From G963704535 sp963704535 (GTDB lineage: Bacteria > Chloroflexota > Chloroflexia > Chloroflexales > Roseiflexaceae): a stretch of DNA of 64,000 bases. The position numbers and the translations under genes were made by a program. Positions 8,533 through 17,613 of the stretch are shown here, piece after piece. The stretch covers positions 1,736,001 through 1,800,000 of the forward strand of contig OY969916.1 of assembly GCA_963704535.1 (NCBI GenBank), read 5' to 3'. The number at the start of each line of letters is the position of its first letter. The first letter of the stretch is position 1. The notes beneath the pieces are model-generated. The model searched no databases and was not told the origin of the DNA. It saw only the letters and a program-made list of their open reading frames with translations.

Positions 8533-9966
8533 CTAGGCGATCGCCCCGCTACCGCGTTCGCGCTCGCGATCGAGGCCGGGCGCCTCCTCCAGCTCGAACA
8601 TCCAGGGGTTCTGGGCGAGCCGTAGCGGCACGATCAGCCGCAGGAAGGTGCGCGTCACCGTGATTGCCGTAAACAGGCTCACCAGGATACCAAGGCCAAG
8701 CGTAAGTGCGAAGCCCTTGATGATGCTGACGCCGAAGCTGTTGCCGAACAGGAACAGGATCACACTGGTGATCAGCGTCGAGGCGCTCGAATCGCGGATG
8801 GCCGGCCAGGCCTCGTCGAAGCCCGCCTCGACGGCCACACGCAGCGTCTTACCCTTGCGTAGCTCCTCTTTCAGCCGGGCAAAGATCAGCACATTCGCAT
8901 CGACGGCCAGGCCGATCGAGAGAATAAAGCCCGCGATGCCGGCCAGCGTCAAGGTGACCGGGATCAGCCGGTACAGCGCGAACGAGATCGCCGTGTAGAT
9001 CAAGAGCGCCAGCGTCGCGAGCAGGCCCGGCAGCCGGTAGTACAGCAACATAAACAGCGCGACCACGATCAGGCCCACCACGCCCGCCACCAGGCTGGCG
9101 GCGACCGAATCCTGGCCGAGGGTCGCCGAGACGGTGCGGCTCGACTCGACCGACAACGCGACCGGCAGCGCGCCATACTTCAGCTGATTATAGATACTCT
9201 CGGCCTCCTCGCGCGTGCCGGTCGTGATCTGCCCGTTCCCGCCGACCAGCGTGGCCTGGATCACCGGGCAACTGAACACGACATTGTCGAGCACAATGCA
9301 CATCGGCTTCTGGATGTTCTGGCTGGAGAACTGCTCCAGCCGGGTGGCTGACTTGCCCAGAAACGCGAAGTTCACCGCGAACTGGTTGCCCAGATTCTGC
9401 TGGCTGCCGCCGAAGACCGGCTGAACCTGCCGTGTGTCCAGGTCCTTGCCCTCGGTGATATTGGTATAGATCGGGCCGCTCGGCGGCACCTCGGCGGTGT
9501 TGGTCAGCGTTTCGGTGCCGGTCGGCGTCGTGGTCGGCTGGAGCGCCGGCGGGTTCGGATTGCCCGCCGTTCGCACGACCGTCCCAGGCTGCAAGAACTC
9601 CCCCAGGGTATCAATAAACTCAAGCTGGCCGGTGCCGCGCAGCGTCTCGATCGCCTGCTCGGGGTTCGTCACGCCTGGCAGCTCGACGATGATGCGGTCG
9701 TTGCCGGAGCGCTGGACGATCGACTCGCTCACGCCCAGGCCATTGACTCGGCGGTCGATCACTCCGGCGGCCGTCTCCATAATATCGGCCCCGACGTTGG
9801 GGTCCTGAGCTTTGAGCAGTACCTGGGTGCCGCCCTGCAAATCTAGACCGAGGCGAACGGCGACATCACGGCCGAGCCAGGTGTGGTCTGGCGCAAAATT
9901 GATCCACAACGCCAGGCCGGCGATCATCACAATCAGAACTAAAAGAGTGGCTTCTCGACTACGCAC
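8533..9966 (-). CDS. secD: Protein translocase subunit SecD
   Basis: 477 residues starting with GTG at 9966. An N-terminal membrane helix precedes the RLGLDLQGGTQVLL motif that defines SecD. The periplasmic P1 region is relatively short and includes a Thr/Pro-rich linker (QPTTTPTGTETL). The second conserved block is GRQ-like (LGQDSVAASLVAG), and the C-terminal helices contain GFILSIGLAVDANVLIFARL with the conserved Asp/Arg face of the RND fold. The upstream GGAGG lies near an ATG whose frame closes after five codons, so the GTG start is somewhat uncertain. It forms a pair with secF just downstream. Confidence 0.96.
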   Translation of the reverse strand: MRSREATLLVLIVMIAGLALWINFAPDHTWLGRDVAVRLGLDLQGGTQVLLKAQDPNVGADIMETAAGVIDRRVNGLGVSESIVQRSGNDRIIVELPGVTNPEQAIETLRGTGQLEFIDTLGEFLQPGTVVRTAGNPNPPALQPTTTPTGTETLTNTAEVPPSGPIYTNITEGKDLDTRQVQPVFGGSQQNLGNQFAVNFAFLGKSATRLEQFSSQNIQKPMCIVLDNVVFSCPVIQATLVGGNGQITTGTREEAESIYNQLKYGALPVALSVESSRTVSATLGQDSVAASLVAGVVGLIVVALFMLLYYRLPGLLATLALLIYTAISFALYRLIPVTLTLAGIAGFILSIGLAVDANVLIFARLKEELRKGKTLRVAVEAGFDEAWPAIRDSSASTLITSVILFLFGNSFGVSIIKGFALTLGLGILVSLFTAITVTRTFLRLIVPLRLAQNPWMFELEEAPGLDRERERGSGAIA

Positions 9967-10061
9967 GGCTGTTCATTGCCTCCATTCCAAGACGATAGGC
10001 GAACTGTATGCAAACCAGTGCATTATAGAGCCAGGTACGGGGGCTGTCAAAGTTGGCTCGG

Positions 10062-10775
10062 TCATTGCTTCCCCGCCAGCGCCGCATCGACCGCCGCCGC
10101 CAGGCCGCTCGGATCGAGGACCTGTTTGCCGTCGACGAAAAACGTCGGGGTCTGGGAGAGGTTGGCCTGCTCCGCCTGCTGCAAGAATGTGAGGACCGTA
10201 TCATGACGCTTGCCGCTGCTCACGCACTGCTCGAACGCGGCGCGGTCGAGCTTGAGCAGTTCGGCATACAGGCCGAACTGCGACAGCGGCTGCGACGCCG
10301 TGGCCCACTGGTTCTGGTTGATGAATAGCGTATCGTGCATCGGCCAGAACGCCCCCTGATCGCCGGCACAGCGGGCGGCTTCGGCGGCCACGACCGCGTT
10401 GCCGTGCTGCGGCAGCGGGTAATCGTGATACACGAAGTGTACCTTGCCGGTCTCGATGTAGCCGGCGGTGAAATCCGACTCCAGCCGCGTGGCGAAGGCC
10501 CCGCAAGCCGGGCACTGAAAGTCGCCATACTCCAGGACTGTTACCGGGGCGTCGGGCTTGCCCTTGTAATACTTGCCGTCGGTCGTCTGGCCGGTCGGAG
10601 CGGTCAGCGCGATCGTCGAGATGACGGGGGGCTGGGTGCGGTCGCGCAGGACCAGCGCCACCAGCGCCCCAATGCCCACGACCAGGACGATGCCCAGGAT
10701 GATCGGGAACAAGGGTAACGGGCCACGGCTCGGCCTCCGCCGGGCCGCCCGGCCACGTTCTGAACCACTACTCAT
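10062..10775 (-). CDS. Membrane-anchored DsbA-like thioredoxin-fold oxidoreductase
   Basis: 237 residues: a basic N-terminus, one membrane helix (LFPIILGIVLVVGIGALVAL) and a DsbA-type domain facing outward. The catalytic CPAC (88-91) sits in EYGDFQCPACGAF, and the cis-proline loop is SQTPTFFVDG. The family oxidises or isomerises disulfides in secreted proteins, and many bacteria pair it with VKOR or DsbB. No such partner is seen here. It follows the acetyltransferase gene by 19 bases, and secDF lies downstream on the same strand, consistent with a secretion role. Confidence 0.9.
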   Translation of the reverse strand: MSSGSERGRAARRRPSRGPLPLFPIILGIVLVVGIGALVALVLRDRTQPPVISTIALTAPTGQTTDGKYYKGKPDAPVTVLEYGDFQCPACGAFATRLESDFTAGYIETGKVHFVYHDYPLPQHGNAVVAAEAARCAGDQGAFWPMHDTLFINQNQWATASQPLSQFGLYAELLKLDRAAFEQCVSSGKRHDTVLTFLQQAEQANLSQTPTFFVDGKQVLDPSGLAAAVDAALAGKQ

Positions 10776-10794
10776 GATAAACCTTCCATCATAC

Positions 10795-11352
10795 TCATCT
10801 GCGGGATTGTTTAGTCAAGTAAGGTCTGTGGAGTGGATGGCGGTCCTCCCCATGCCCCTCCGGCTGCTCGGTTTCGTCCGGGATGGCGCAGTCGAGTGGC
10901 AACTCGTGGCGCCACAGCTCCCGCTGGGCGACGGTGAAGCCGAACTGCTCGTACAGGCGACGTGCCGGGCGGTCGCCGGGGTTGAGCGCGACCTGGACGA
11001 AGCGGGCCTTGCGCGCCTCGGCGCGGGCGCAGGCGTAGTCGAGCATGCGGGTGCCGGCGCCCCGGCCACGCAGCTCGGGCGCCAGGTAGAAATCCTCGAT
11101 CGCCGCGTAGGGCGCGACCTCCTGAGTTGAGAGGCGGTAGTTGATTTGGAGCACGCCCAGCGACCGCCCGTCGATCTCGGCCAGCAGAAAGTCGCTGAAC
11201 TGGCTGATCAGCAGCGCGTGGACCAGCTCGGCCAGCGCGTCCGGGTCGGGCGCTGGGCGCCCCGACGCGGCCACCTGCGCCTGGATCAGGGGCACGATCT
11301 GCGGCGTGTCGTCGGGCTCGCACAGGCGTATTGTAAGCCAGGAATCAGGCAT
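10795..11352 (-). CDS. GNAT family N-acetyltransferase
   Basis: 185 residues from ATG 11352, preceded by AGGGTG; the longer frame lacks a ribosome site. The GNAT core shows LTIRLCEPDDTPQIV at the start, the acetyl-CoA pyrophosphate loop LAPELRGRGAGTRML and a motif B end RLYEQFGF. It transfers an acetyl group from acetyl-CoA to an unknown amine. The extra C-terminal tail of about 35 residues (HELPLDCAIP onward) is polar and probably not part of the fold. It is cotranscribed with the DsbA-like gene. Confidence 0.85.
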   Translation of the reverse strand: MPDSWLTIRLCEPDDTPQIVPLIQAQVAASGRPAPDPDALAELVHALLISQFSDFLLAEIDGRSLGVLQINYRLSTQEVAPYAAIEDFYLAPELRGRGAGTRMLDYACARAEARKARFVQVALNPGDRPARRLYEQFGFTVAQRELWRHELPLDCAIPDETEQPEGHGEDRHPLHRPYLTKQSRR

Positions 11353-11457
11353 TCCGCACCCTATCTCTGTCTCGCGGCGCGCAGCCGGTCGCGCCGGGGC
11401 CATTATAGCGGCCCGCCCGGCAGCCGTCAATTGAAGTTTGTGTTTTCTTTCACCTAT

Positions 11458-11633
11458 GATCCGTGGTGGAAGGGGGGTTGTTGAGAGGAGACCCCCCTCA
11501 AACTCCCCCTTTTAACTGATCCGTGGTGGAAGGGAGGTTCTTGAGGGGAAGCCCCCTCAAACTCCCCCTTTTAACTGATCGTGGTGGAAGGGAGGTTCTT
11601 GAGGGGAGGCCCCTCAAACTCCCCCTTTTAACT
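11458..11633. repeat. G/C hairpin element, three tandem copies of about 60 bp
   Basis: Each unit reads GATCCGTGGTGGAAGG, then a palindromic TTGAGGGG..CCCCTCAA core and ACTCCCCCTTTTAACT. Copies begin at 11458, 11518 and about 11578. The copies differ mainly in the loop. Confidence 0.9.
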
Positions 11634-11663
11634 AATGAGGCAGTTTTCGTGCAGCCCACAACG

Positions 11664-13305
11664 TTACGCGGTTTCAACAGCAGCAGCAGTTTGGAGGCCC
11701 AATTCCTCGGTTGCGACTTCGCGCATTTTGTATTTTTGGATTTTGCCTGTGACGGTCATCGGGAAGGTTTGCACGAATTTCCAGTAGCGCGGGATTTTGT
11801 ACGTGGCGATCCGGCCGCGGCAAAACTCGATCAGTTCGGCGTCGCTGACTGCCGCGCCTTCACGCAGACATACCCACGCCATCACTTCTTCGCCGTATTT
11901 TTCGCTCGGCACGCCGATTACCTGCACGTCGCTCACATCGGGATGCGTGTATAAAAACTCTTCGATTTCGCGCGGGTAAATGTTTTCGCCGCCGCGAATA
12001 ATCATGTCCTTGATGCGGCCCACGATATTAATATAACCTTCATCGTCCATCGTCGCCAGATCGCCGGTGTGCATCCAGCGCGCCGCGTCGATCGCCTCGG
12101 CGGTAGCGTCGGGATTGTTCCAATAGCCAAGCATCACGCTGTAGCCGCGCGTACATAGCTCGCCCGCCGCGCCGCGCGGCACGATCGCGCCGCTGCCCGG
12201 ATCGACGATTTTCACTTCGATATGCGGATGCACGCGCCCTACCGTGGACACGCGCTTGTCGAGCGGGTCGTCGGTGCTGCTCTGCGTCGAAACCGGCGAG
12301 GTTTCGGTCATGCCGTAGCAGATCGTGACTTCGGGTATGTGCATCTGCGTTTGCACTTTCTTCATGACCTCGATCGGACAGGGTGATCCGGCCATGATTC
12401 CTGTGCGGAGCGTACTGAAATCGAACTCGTGGAAGCGCGGATGATCAAGTTCGCCGATAAACATGGTCGGTACGCCATAAAGCGCGGTGCAGCGCTCGGC
12501 CTGCACGGTTTCCATCGCCGCCAATGGATCGTAGGCTTCACCGGGGATCACCATCGCCGCGCCGTGCGTGGTGCAGGCCAAGTTGCCAAGCACCATGCCG
12601 AAACAATGGTAAAACGGCACCGGGATACACACACGATCCGCTTCGGTGTAGCGCAGCGTTTCGCCAATGAAAAAGCCGTTGTTGAGAATGTTATGATGCG
12701 ACAGCGTTGCGCCTTTGGGAAAGCCCGTCGTGCCGGACGTGTACTGGATATTGATCGGATCGTCGAATTGCAGGCGAGACTCGCGATCAGCAAGTTCGCC
12801 TTCGCTGATCTGTGCAGCCTGCTCCAACAAGGTCGTCCACTCGTCGTCTAGAACGAGCGATTTCATGGAGATTGGGACAGCGCGGACGCACCTCATTGAG
12901 GATCTCGACATAATTCGAGCTGCGGAATTGGCGCGCCAGGATCAGCAAGCGAATATCGGCTTGATTGAGGACATATTCAAGCTCGGCGGTTTTGTACGCA
13001 GGATTGATATTGACCAGGATCGCGCCCATACGTGCCGTCGCATACTGGATTACGACCCATTCGTAGCGGTTGGGCGACCAAATCCCCACCCGATCGCCTT
13101 GCTGCACACCCCGTGCCATCAAGCCGCGCGCCGCCCGTGTAGTCTGCTCCCAAAACTCGCGGTACGTCGCACGGTACCCTTGCGAACGCACGACCAGCGC
13201 GTCGGCGAAAGCGACGCGCTCCACCGTACGCCGCAGATTCTCGCCGATCGTTTCGCCCAACAGCGGAACACTACTCGCGCCATGCACATATGAGGGCATT
13301 GCCAT
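11664..13305 (-). CDS. Fatty-acyl-CoA synthetase (AMP-binding), one-base frameshift
   Basis: It activates a carboxylic acid as acyl-adenylate and then acyl-CoA. The start ATG 13305 has GGAGG upstream. The N-terminal part runs through RVGIWSPNRYEWVV to RPRCPNLHE. The frame must then lose one base at GATTTC (12859-12864, plus strand) to continue as SLVLDDEWTTLLEQ and the P-loop YTSGTTGFPKG. Further motifs follow: YGMTETSP, GWMHTGD-like WMHTGDLATMDDEGY, and the catalytic Lys in TVTGKIQKYKM. The repaired length, about 545 residues, is normal. G+C is visibly lower than in the neighbours, hinting at acquisition by transfer. The frameshift fits the GANTC pattern described in the findings. Confidence 0.85.
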
Positions 13306-13342
13306 ACGTTTGCCTCCATCTTTTTCCAGAACCGAGGATAGC

Positions 13343-16300
13343 TTACGTAACCTCTTTTTCAGCCTCGCCCGCGATCTGCCCAACTACCGCAGCCAGATCG
13401 AGCGCGCCGCCGCGCTCCAGCGCCGCCGCGAACGCCTCTGCAAGCAGCGCCGACATCACCACCGGGCGGCTGCGCCCGGCCCGGTGCAGGGCCACGGCGC
13501 TGCTCTGCGGGTGGGTCAGCACCAGCCCCAGCAGCTCGGCGGCACGCTCGGCCTGCCCGGCGCCGACCAGCAATTCGGCGATGCCGGGCAGCGCGTACAA
13601 CACCCAGGGCGTCAGCTTCAGCCGCCAGTTCTCGCGCACGCCGTCGCGGTAGGCCGCCCATGCGCCGTTGGCATCGCCTAGCCCCACCGCAGCATCACCA
13701 AGAAAGATCGTCGCCAGCGTCATCCAGTAGTGGTCGCTGATCGCCTGTGCCATCACCAGGGCCTCCTGGAGGCGGGCGCGGGCCGTCAGGTAATCGCCGC
13801 TATCGCAGGCCACCCAGCCCAGCAGCCCCAGCGCGCGGGCGATGCCGCGCAGGTTGCCGCCGGCGCGGGCCTGGTCGAGGCTCTCTTCGAGGTAGGCGCG
13901 GGCCGGCGCATAGCGGCCCTGCTGGACGGCGATCGTGCCCATCCCAAACAATGCATCGGACTCAGCCAGCAGGTCGCCGCAGGCCCGGCTGTGGACCAGG
14001 TTCTCTTCGTGGTAGGCGATCGCCTGGGCAAAATCGCCCTGGTACGAGGCGTTGGTGCCCAGAATGAACAGCACCCGGCTCAACGTCACCCCGTCGCCCA
14101 CGGCGCGGGCCAGCGGTAGAGCCTCGGCGAGGTAGGTCTGGGCGGTGGCAAAATCGCCCTGGTCGTTCACCGCCGAGCCGATCTCGCCAAGCGCGAGCGC
14201 CAGCGTCGGCTGGTCGTCGATGGCGCGGGCCAGCGCCAGCGCCTCGTGCAGGTAGGGCGACGCCTGCGCGTAGTCGCCGGTCCAGGTGGAATAGACTGCG
14301 CCAAGCTGGACCAGCAGCCCGGCCCGCGAGGAGCTGATCGCTCGCGACACCCCCTCACCCGCGGCCCCGCTCCCAGCGAGGGAGAGGGGAGTGTGCGGGG
14401 GAGCAGCAGGATCGTCAAGCAGGGATAGGGCGCGCTGGAAGGATGCGATCGCCTCAGGGTAGGCGCTGGTACGGGCGGCGCGCACGCCGGCCCGCCGCAG
14501 GTAGCTGACGGCGGTCGCCGGCTCCCCAGCATGCTCGTAGTGGTTGGCGATCAGGCTCAGGTACTCCTCCACCCGCTCGCCGCTGCGCGCTACCAGCCAC
14601 TCGGCCACCCGGCGGTGGTAGTCGCGCCGCACCCGCTTGAGCACGCTCCCGTAGGTCACGTCGTGCAGAACGTGGTGCTTGAACACATACTCATGCGCGC
14701 CGGCGAACGCCGAGGTCGTGCGCTGGAAGATCAGCTCGCGCTCGGCCAGCCCCGATAGCGCCGGCGCCGACGGCGCGTGGATCGCCGCGACGGCCGCATC
14801 CCAGAACACGTGGCCTACCACCGCCGACTGCTGTAGCGCGGCCTTCTCGCCCGGCGGCAGGGCGTCGAGGCGCGCCTGCAACACCCCCACCAGCGTGGGC
14901 GGCACGCTGACCGCGACCAGCCGCTCATGCGCCACCCGCCATGCCTCCGCCCCGGTGACGATCACGCCGTCGTCGATCAGCATCTTGATCAGCTCTTCGA
15001 TGTAGAACGGGTTGCCCTCGCCGCCGCCGCTGATCAGCTCGCGCAGCACCGTCGGCAGATCGATGACCTTTTGCAGCAGCTCGTCGACCAGCTCGCGGCT
15101 GGTGTGCCGGCTCAGGGGGCGCAGGTCCAGGCGGGTATGGGCCGGCAGCTCGGCGCCCCACGCCGGCCGGCGCTCGAATAGCGTCGGCCGGGCCGCGCAC
15201 ACCAGCACGATCGGGACATTCTGGCAGACCTGCGCGAGGTGCGTAAACAGGTCGAGCGAGCCATCATCGGCCCAGTGGATATCGTCCAGGAAGACCGTCA
15301 CCGGCCCGCCGTTGCTCTGGCCCATGGCGGCGAAGAACTGTGCGGCGGCGTGAAAGGCGCGGGCGCGAACCTGTTCGGCGTCGGCGAGGACGCCGCGCAG
15401 ATGCGGGCTGGCGGAGAAGTCCATCCCGATCAGCTGGCCGAGGAAGTGGGCCAGCTCCTCGGCCTCCGGGCCGAGAAAGCGCATCAGGCCGGCGACCAGC
15501 TTCTCACGGGCCACGTCGGCGGTGTCGCTATCCTGGATCTCGAAGCGGCGCGCCAGCAGGTCGCGGGTCAGGCCGTAGGGTTGTAGTGCGATCTGTGGGC
15601 TGGTGCGCCCTTGAAAGAGCCAGATGGCGAACGGCTGGAGGTCGAGCCAATTCTGGAACTCGTAGAGCAGGCGGCTCTTGCCGAGCCCGGCCTCGGCCAC
15701 CACGGTGACGACGTGTGGCGCGCACTCCGCCAGCACACCCCGGAACGTGTCCTGCAACTGGCGCAGCTCGGCATCGCGCCCGACCATGCGCGTCTCGACG
15801 CCCTCGACGCCGCGGGTGACTACCCGAAAGGCCCGCGGCTTGGCCCGCCGCACCAGGTAGGTCTGGATCGGCGTATCCCAGCCCTTGACCGAGAGCGGCG
15901 CATCGGCGATCACGTCGAATACGCCGCGCACGTGGCGGTAGGTGGCGTGCGAGATGCGCAGCCCGCCCGTCGGCGCGGCATTCTCCATTCGGGCCGCCAG
16001 GTTGATGGTCATGCCCATGGCGGTGTTGTCGGCCTCGACACCGCCGCCCAGGATCACCTCGCCGGTGTTGATGCCGACTCGGATGTTGAAGCCGGCCAGG
16101 CCCCAGTGCGCCTCGACATACCCGGCGTAGGCCTGGGACTCCTCCAGGATCGCCAAGCCGGCCCGCACCGCGCGCTCGGCATCATCCTCCCGCGCGCTCG
16201 GGACGCCGAAGATCGCCTTGAGGCCATCGCCCATAAAACGCAGCACCCGGCCCTCATAGCGCTCGATCACCACGCCGAAGCGCCGTAGTGCGCCGTCCAT

Positions 16301-16531
16301 GATCGTCAGAATATCTTCCGGGTCGAGATGCTGGATGAGCTGCGTGGAGCCGGTCACATCGGCGAAGAGCACGGTAGCGTACTTGAGCTGCTGCTCGGCC
16401 GGCAGGGCCTGGAGCGCGGCCAGCTTCTCGCGCAGGGGTGCCAACGCCGTGGTGACGACGGCATCGCCAAGCACCGCGCGCTGCGCTTCGAGCGCGGCGA
16501 TGGCCTGCTCAAGCTGTTGGCGTTCGTCCAT
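13343..16531 (-). CDS. Class III adenylate/guanylate cyclase with AAA-type ATPase and TPR region
   Basis: 1062 residues. A short N-terminal coiled coil (DERQQLEQAIAALEAQ) precedes a class III cyclase domain (VLFADVTGST with a metal-binding Asp, FMGDGLKAIFGVP, INTGEVILGG). Next comes a STAND/AAA ATPase domain with P-loop VVAEAGLGKSRLLYEF and VFLDDIHWADDGS as Walker B. The C-terminal half is tetratricopeptide repeats (GEIGSAVNDQGDFATAQTYL and similar). Such proteins act as signal-integrating regulators in actinobacteria and Chloroflexi. Whether the cyclase makes cAMP or cGMP is unclear. A Pro/Gly/Ser-rich insertion at 14340-14405 is repeat-derived and in frame. A cyclic-nucleotide-binding gene lies 8 kb upstream. 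Confidence 0.9.
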   Translation of the reverse strand: MDERQQLEQAIAALEAQRAVLGDAVVTTALAPLREKLAALQALPAEQQLKYATVLFADVTGSTQLIQHLDPEDILTIMDGALRRFGVVIERYEGRVLRFMGDGLKAIFGVPSAREDDAERAVRAGLAILEESQAYAGYVEAHWGLAGFNIRVGINTGEVILGGGVEADNTAMGMTINLAARMENAAPTGGLRISHATYRHVRGVFDVIADAPLSVKGWDTPIQTYLVRRAKPRAFRVVTRGVEGVETRMVGRDAELRQLQDTFRGVLAECAPHVVTVVAEAGLGKSRLLYEFQNWLDLQPFAIWLFQGRTSPQIALQPYGLTRDLLARRFEIQDSDTADVAREKLVAGLMRFLGPEAEELAHFLGQLIGMDFSASPHLRGVLADAEQVRARAFHAAAQFFAAMGQSNGGPVTVFLDDIHWADDGSLDLFTHLAQVCQNVPIVLVCAARPTLFERRPAWGAELPAHTRLDLRPLSRHTSRELVDELLQKVIDLPTVLRELISGGGEGNPFYIEELIKMLIDDGVIVTGAEAWRVAHERLVAVSVPPTLVGVLQARLDALPPGEKAALQQSAVVGHVFWDAAVAAIHAPSAPALSGLAERELIFQRTTSAFAGAHEYVFKHHVLHDVTYGSVLKRVRRDYHRRVAEWLVARSGERVEEYLSLIANHYEHAGEPATAVSYLRRAGVRAARTSAYPEAIASFQRALSLLDDPAAPPHTPLSLAGSGAAGEGVSRAISSSRAGLLVQLGAVYSTWTGDYAQASPYLHEALALARAIDDQPTLALALGEIGSAVNDQGDFATAQTYLAEALPLARAVGDGVTLSRVLFILGTNASYQGDFAQAIAYHEENLVHSRACGDLLAESDALFGMGTIAVQQGRYAPARAYLEESLDQARAGGNLRGIARALGLLGWVACDSGDYLTARARLQEALVMAQAISDHYWMTLATIFLGDAAVGLGDANGAWAAYRDGVRENWRLKLTPWVLYALPGIAELLVGAGQAERAAELLGLVLTHPQSSAVALHRAGRSRPVVMSALLAEAFAAALERGGALDLAAVVGQIAGEAEKEVT
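14340..14405. repeat. Palindromic repeat inserted in frame in the cyclase gene
   Basis: CCCCCTCACCCGCGG and GAGGGAGAGGGGAGTG form an imperfect inverted pair. It is translated as a PPHTPLSLAGSG stretch between TPR units and interrupts the repeat spacing, so it is probably a later insertion. Confidence 0.55.
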
Positions 16532-16796
16532 CGCGCACCTGAATCCTGTCCTCGGGCGTTGGCTGGCGGGTGGGGCTGTTTCGCATTATAGCAGAAACGA
16601 CCTGGGCATGGTGGGCATACGAGATCGGCATTCTAGCCGAGAGTTTGGGCGCCGATTGCCCCGAATTGATCTTTTTGATACAGATATGCACCACTACCAT
16701 GAACGATACACACCGAGCGATCTTTCGCATCGACGCCATACGGTGCTACACCTAGCGCCGCGCAGAATCCGTCCTGTGCTCATGCACTTGGGTGCG
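16532..16796. other. Spacer without a recognisable gene
   Basis: This region lies upstream of the cyclase gene. It has short open frames in several phases but none with a ribosome site or family signature. It is slightly A/T-richer than the surroundings, so it may hold the cyclase promoter. I could not pick a convincing -35/-10 pair. Confidence 0.4.
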
Positions 16797-16905
16797 CTAT
16801 AGCAGGAGCCGGCGCTGCTCGACCGGGCCGAAGCTCTGGTTGGCATCGTGGAGAGGGAGGTCGCGCAGGACCGCGAGCTGGATGTGGTGGGAGACGCCGC
16901 TTTTG
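16797..16905 (-). pseudogene. C-terminal fragment of an unrecognised protein
   Basis: A leftward frame of about 35 codons reads SHHIQLAVLRDLPLHDANQ and ends in a TAG at 16799-16797. It has a protein-like composition but no start: upstream it enters a heptamer array with in-frame stops. It looks like the tail of a gene whose body was lost, or was cut by the repeat at 16914-16968. The family is unknown. Confidence 0.3.
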
Positions 16906-16913
16906 GAGATTGG

Positions 16914-16968
16914 AGATTAGAGATTAGAGATTGATTGGGGCATCCCAATCTCCAATCTCTAATCTCCG
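16914..16968. repeat. Heptamer inverted repeat (GGAGATT type)
   Basis: GGAGATT/AGATTAG units at 16914-16939 pair with AATCTCC/TAATCTC units at 16947-16968 around a short loop. It is the same family as the arrays at 5.7 kb and 27.9 kb. Confidence 0.85.
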
Positions 16969-16999
16969 AGCGAGTAGGAACGTATTTGCTAACAAGCAC

Positions 17000-17437
17000 T
17001 CAGCGCGCCACACTGAGAAGCGGCTGATGCGGCGCCAGATGCTGGAGGATGGCTTTCAGATCGGCGAAGCCATACGGCTTCGCCAGGAAGCGCACGTAGG
17101 CGTGTTCTCCGAAGCAGCTGAGCACATCTTCTTCGGGGCTGCTGCTAGTGAGGATGATCGGCGTATCAGATTTGGCGCGCTGGATCTCGCGAAAGAGCTG
17201 CCCGCTCTCCAGCCGCGGCAGCGCCGCTTTGAGCATCACGCCCACGATCAGCGCGGCGTGGCTATGGAAGAGCAGTAGTGCCTCGGCGGCGGCCGGCGCG
17301 GTGACAACGCCGAACCCCATCCGTTCCAGCATCCGTCCGGTGACGGTACGTATCGGTTCTACATCGTCTACGACAAGGATCATGTGGCTCTCGGCGGATA
17401 GGAGGGTATTCGTAGTGGTGAGCGCAGGTGGCTTCAT
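17000..17437 (-). CDS. Stand-alone receiver-domain protein lacking the phospho-acceptor Asp
   Basis: 145 residues from ATG 17437; an equally plausible start is ATG 17383, directly before MILVVDDVEP. Neither has a strong ribosome site. The acidic pair (VVDDVEP), the Thr/Ser switch (PIILTSSSPEED) and the conserved Lys (RFLAKPYGFADL) are present. The third strand reads ALIVGVMLK, so no Asp stands at the usual phosphorylation position. It may signal without phosphorylation or bind a partner constitutively. It has no output domain. It is the last leftward gene of the lanthipeptide region, separated from it by a hairpin element. Confidence 0.8.
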   Translation of the reverse strand: MKPPALTTTNTLLSAESHMILVVDDVEPIRTVTGRMLERMGFGVVTAPAAAEALLLFHSHAALIVGVMLKAALPRLESGQLFREIQRAKSDTPIILTSSSPEEDVLSCFGEHAYVRFLAKPYGFADLKAILQHLAPHQPLLSVAR

Positions 17438-17552
17438 AGGGATGAGAATAGCCGGAGCGTAACCGATTCTGCTTCGCTCCGGCGGTTAATATGTCGTAAA
17501 TTTTATCACTAGCCGGCTTGATGCGAATCGGTCTTGAGGCTGAATTCTTTAC

Positions 17553-17608
17553 TCTGTGGGGGGAGAGATTCTTGAGGAGGCTTGCCCCTCAAACTCCCCC
17601 TTTTCAGA
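17553..17608. repeat. G/C hairpin element
   Basis: GTGGGGGGAGAGATTCTTG, then AGGAGGCTTGCCCCTC and AAACTCCCCCTTTT. It lies directly after the stop of the last transporter gene of the lanthipeptide locus. Confidence 0.75.
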
Positions 17609-17613
17609 TCGCT

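Noticed and set aside
9959..9980. Five-codon leader peptide before secD
   Set aside because: The ATG has a good ribosome site, but five codons with no pause motif are weak evidence; a mis-assigned secD start is as likely.
11458..11633. Possible insertion-sequence remnant
   Set aside because: No transposase fragment and no target duplication are seen; it fits the hairpin family better.
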